Below are positions 1-64,000 of a DNA stretch of 64,000 nt, piece by piece. The notes under the pieces were generated by a model. It saw only the letters and a program-made list of their open reading frames with translations, made no database searches and had not been told where the DNA came from. The first letter of the stretch is position 1; each line of letters starts with the position of its first letter. Origin of the DNA: Amorphochlora amoebiformis (lineage: Eukaryota > Cercozoa > Chlorarachniophyceae); contig BAAHQB010000120.1 of NCBI GenBank assembly GCA_054601695.1, positions 186,001 through 250,000 of the forward strand. The letters are read 5' to 3'. A program made the position numbers and the translations under genes.

Positions 1-26
1 GTGTTTTACATATATATATATATATT

Positions 27-142
<116 letters not shown>

Positions 143-224
143 ATATATATTTGATGTATATTGATATATATTTGATGTACATGTTATGTATGTTTATACT
201 TATTTATTTGCATTACATACACAG

Positions 225-21401
<21,177 letters not shown>

Positions 21402-21697
21402 TCCAGATCAATACAGCTGTATATTACTAGTGAGCATGATGATTTTTAAAAAAATTGTAATTTGTTATAAATTGGAATGTATACATGATCGGATTCGCTA
21501 AGTTCTAGATGTTACATCACTTGGGGGGGTCTCTCGCCTCTTCCAAGCATGAACCCGCGTCGAAAACCTCTACCTGATGAATTAACTAGTTTAAATGTAT
21601 TTATGGTGCTTATATTCTTCAACGACGCTAGCTAGTCTAGGAGTATAAAATTAACTAGTTAAGCTCATGATCTAATGATGTATTGATTGAGGATCTA
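21402..21697. other. Convergent intergenic spacer between propeller gene and IMPACT gene
   Basis: 296 bp of unique AT-rich sequence between two stop codons on opposite strands. It must hold both 3' UTR ends. It has no (TA)n tract, in sharp contrast to the introns on either side. No clear poly(A) signal can be assigned. Confidence 0.8.
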
Positions 21698-29850
<8,153 letters not shown>

Positions 29851-30191
29851 CTGGGAAAAATTGAAGAAGAGAGAAGGATTTTTGGGGCGGGGGGAAAGGA
29901 AACTGTGATTTTGAAGCTTTTTTGTGTGTGTTGAATACGCTTGGTTTTGGGGGGGGACGTTGGCAAAGACGTCACGCAGAGAGACAATGCCACATGACTC
30001 CAAAAGTAGATATATCACATATCCTTTATGAGTTATATCGATATACAGATATTACCTTCGGAGGGCGTGATATCTTAACCCTTTTGCAATATGCTACATA
30101 TCTTGCATATACTATGAGCATATAATAATGCAATATCTTACTTATCTTTTTCAATATATCTCAAATCCCATGTGTGACAACCCAACGTGAC
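29851..30191. promoter_or_regulatory. Bidirectional intergenic region (IMPACT / DUF501 genes)
   Basis: 341 bp between divergent start codons, therefore likely to contain both promoters and 5' UTRs. It is free of (TA)n. Short G-runs (29888-29896, 29947-29954) lie near the IMPACT start. No TATA box can be assigned with confidence because the region is AT-rich. Confidence 0.6.
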
Positions 30192-37092
<6,901 letters not shown>

Positions 37093-37760
37093 GGCCGCCG
37101 CGACCGAAAAGAACCATAATTCTTAGGCTTTATTATGATTGTAAGATGTTAAATTTAGTTAAATTAGCCAGTCCGATTCAACAACTATAATGATTTACTA
37201 GATTTAGTATAAGTTGATATATGAAGTTGAATAGGTTTACACCGCCACTTACTAATAATACTAGAATATTCACTATCGTTCTAGTCGTTATTCAAAATTA
37301 TATTTATTCTACTACCATTGATGATTGAGTATATCATTATACTACTTCTATTAGACTTGAAAGTCACCAGGTCTGTCCGGTTAACTGTTCAATGAACATA
37401 ATCGGGGATTGCACTAAAAAGTCGACTAAGCTTACTAGATGCCTGCCGCGACATGCTCATGCTTTCTAGAATCCAGAGATTATTGTATATATAATATTGT
37501 TAACACTAAACTATGATTATCAGAATTTCGTTTTCCTGTCTCATACGCACATAATAGATCCTCAAGGCTTATGCTTAATCATCTTGAACATCACACGGTT
37601 TTACTTCTTGGGGTACGCCTCACCGTCCTCAACATTAATCCTGTGATATCCTTGCATCATGACATCATATGTATGCCAACAAAGTAGTTTATTTACATTC
37701 TAGCATCTTGGAATTGTTTCAGAACTTGAAGCTTAGACTTTTGATACATGTACGTGTTAG
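37093..37760. other. Convergent intergenic spacer (DUF501 / SDR genes)
   Basis: About 670 bp of unique AT-rich sequence between the proposed stop at 37092 (or an earlier one) and the SDR stop at 37761. No (TA)n, no repeats, and no exon supported on either strand. Presumably the two 3' UTRs lie here. Confidence 0.65.
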
Positions 37761-44103
<6,343 letters not shown>

Positions 44104-44249
44104 CACTTTTTGACGGAAGGAAAATGAGTTTTGGGGGGGGTGGATGGCGGGAAGATATCGGGACACGTACACCCCCAAAATCGTGAATTATTTTAGGTAA
44201 ATTTAATTCGATCAACTTAAGACTATCGAATTTTTATTTTTAAAATTTA
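44104..44249. promoter_or_regulatory. Short spacer between C48-like gene end and SDR gene start
   Basis: 146 bp between the zinc-finger/C48 stop (44250) and the SDR start (44103), both on the minus strand. It must contain the 3' end of one and the promoter of the other. In gene sense AATAAA-like sequence (TTTTAATAAATTTT) overlaps the upstream stop at about 44250, a plausible poly(A) signal. No (TA)n. Confidence 0.6.
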
Positions 44250-53290
<9,041 letters not shown>

Positions 53291-53861
53291 GGATCTGATC
53301 GCACACGGTCAGCTGTGCGGCAAAGAAGTTTATTTGAAATGTAACCTACATCTACCAGAGAGAGAGAAATAAAGCTGGTTTAACGTGAGGGAGAACCTCC
53401 CCGCAGACACACCCGCACACATGTACACACAACACGCACGCATCCCACGCACAGACAACGACAGAGACAATCGAAAGATAAATACGCACCGCAGAAGATC
53501 GAGAGATTTTGTGAGATCTCCTGGGAGAGAGACGGAGGGATAGATTACAAAGAGAATGAGAGTGAGAGGGGAAAGAGAAAGGCAATTCGCGTGCGCGAAT
53601 CCGCTAAAACTCGACAGATATACTCTCGTTCCTTCTTCAATTTTCAAGCCGCTCTCTTCCTCCCTTATCCTGGCACGTTTTCCTTCCTCCATCTTTCCCC
53701 CCCCCCACCCAGTTTTTCCCTACCTACCCTTCGCCGCTGGCGCGACTGGATTATGTTGTGCTTGACCTCTAATAGTTGTTAAGACAGGTGTCAAATTCGT
53801 GACACGTGTGCCGCAGAAGATTCCTCCCTTTGCCGCCGTGTCAAAAAAAAGGAGGTGTGAA
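53291..53861. promoter_or_regulatory. Bidirectional intergenic region (zinc-finger/C48 and USP genes)
   Basis: 571 bp between divergent start codons, without (TA)n. It contains a purine-rich stretch (53520-53585), a pyrimidine-rich stretch with a C-run (53640-53710), and TGACACGTGTGCC at 53799, a CACGTG-type palindrome. Both promoters are presumed to be here. Confidence 0.6.
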
Positions 53862-63633
<9,772 letters not shown>

Positions 63634-63763
63634 ACAATTTTCGGGGGACGTGTGTGGATGTAGTATGGAGTGTTGTTATTATTATTGTTTTTTTTTTTTT
63701 TACGGTAATGTGGGTGTGTGGTTATGGATGTATTTGTGTATATGTTATATATATATATATATA

Positions 63764-63794
<31 letters not shown>

Positions 63795-64000
63795 TGTTAA
63801 CGTATACCGGACCTACAAGCTTAACTAGACGTCAGATCGCTAGACTACCGTCATATTCGTAATCTACGCATGCGAATTAGCAATAGTCATCCGAGGGGAA
63901 GATCTTCCAAGGGAAGACCTTAGGTAGGGAAGGCCTTCTACGCGAGAATTTTCTTGTGAATTTAGTCATTATCATTTGCCATAATCCAAACGGACAACAG
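63634..64000. other. Downstream flank of the last USP exon
   Basis: A T-run and (TA)n occur at 63680-63795, then unique sequence. No further exon is recognised before 64000, although the window ends in ACAACAG, which could be an acceptor. The presence of (TA)n, otherwise confined to introns, favours this being an intron of a longer USP gene. Confidence 0.5.

Overview
The window is nuclear DNA from an intron-dense eukaryote, most likely a protist. All exons were joined by hand, using GT-AG (rarely GC-AG) sites and reading-frame phase. Six protein genes account for nearly all unique sequence, in about 100 exons that are mostly 40-110 bases long. Stops are TAG, TAA and probably TGA, so the standard code is used. 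I cannot name the organism. TTAGGG-type repeats, many tiny exons and intronic (TA)n are compatible with an alveolate, stramenopile or other protist, but that is inference. I recognised no tRNA, rRNA or coding transposon.

Layout: (1) plus strand, before 225 to 21401, the 3' part of a large gene: coiled coil, EF-hand, an unassigned domain and an NHL-type beta-propeller. (2) Minus strand, 29850 to 21698, an IMPACT/YigZ (UPF0029) family protein. (3) Plus strand, 30192 to about 35708 or 37092, a DUF501-domain protein. (4) Minus strand, 44103 to 37761, a short-chain dehydrogenase/reductase. (5) Minus strand, 53290 to 44250, a protein with two RanBP2-type zinc fingers and a Ulp1/SENP8-like (C48) domain. 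(6) Plus strand, 53862 to 63633 or beyond, a ubiquitin-specific protease (USP, C19). Genes 2/3 and 5/6 are divergent pairs with 341 and 571 bp between starts. Genes 1/2 and 3/4 are convergent. The starts and ends of genes 4 and 5 are 146 bp apart. Intergenic DNA is therefore compact while introns are bloated.

The introns are the remarkable part. Nearly all contain long (TA)n tracts, while the intergenic spacers contain essentially none. Several introns also hold interstitial TTAGGG/CCCTAA arrays, and one holds a 24-bp palindromic minisatellite. Around at least fifteen exons, one exon edge (tail plus splice donor, or acceptor plus head) occurs again one to six times inside the adjoining intron, each copy usually set between (TA)n tracts and often decayed. 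The complete exon lies first when the donor side is copied and last when the acceptor side is copied. This recurrent exon-edge duplication with orphan splice sites is the best candidate here for something undescribed.

Functionally, genes 5 and 6 both carry domains of ubiquitin or ubiquitin-like deconjugation and share a start-to-start spacer. The remaining neighbours show no obvious common pathway.
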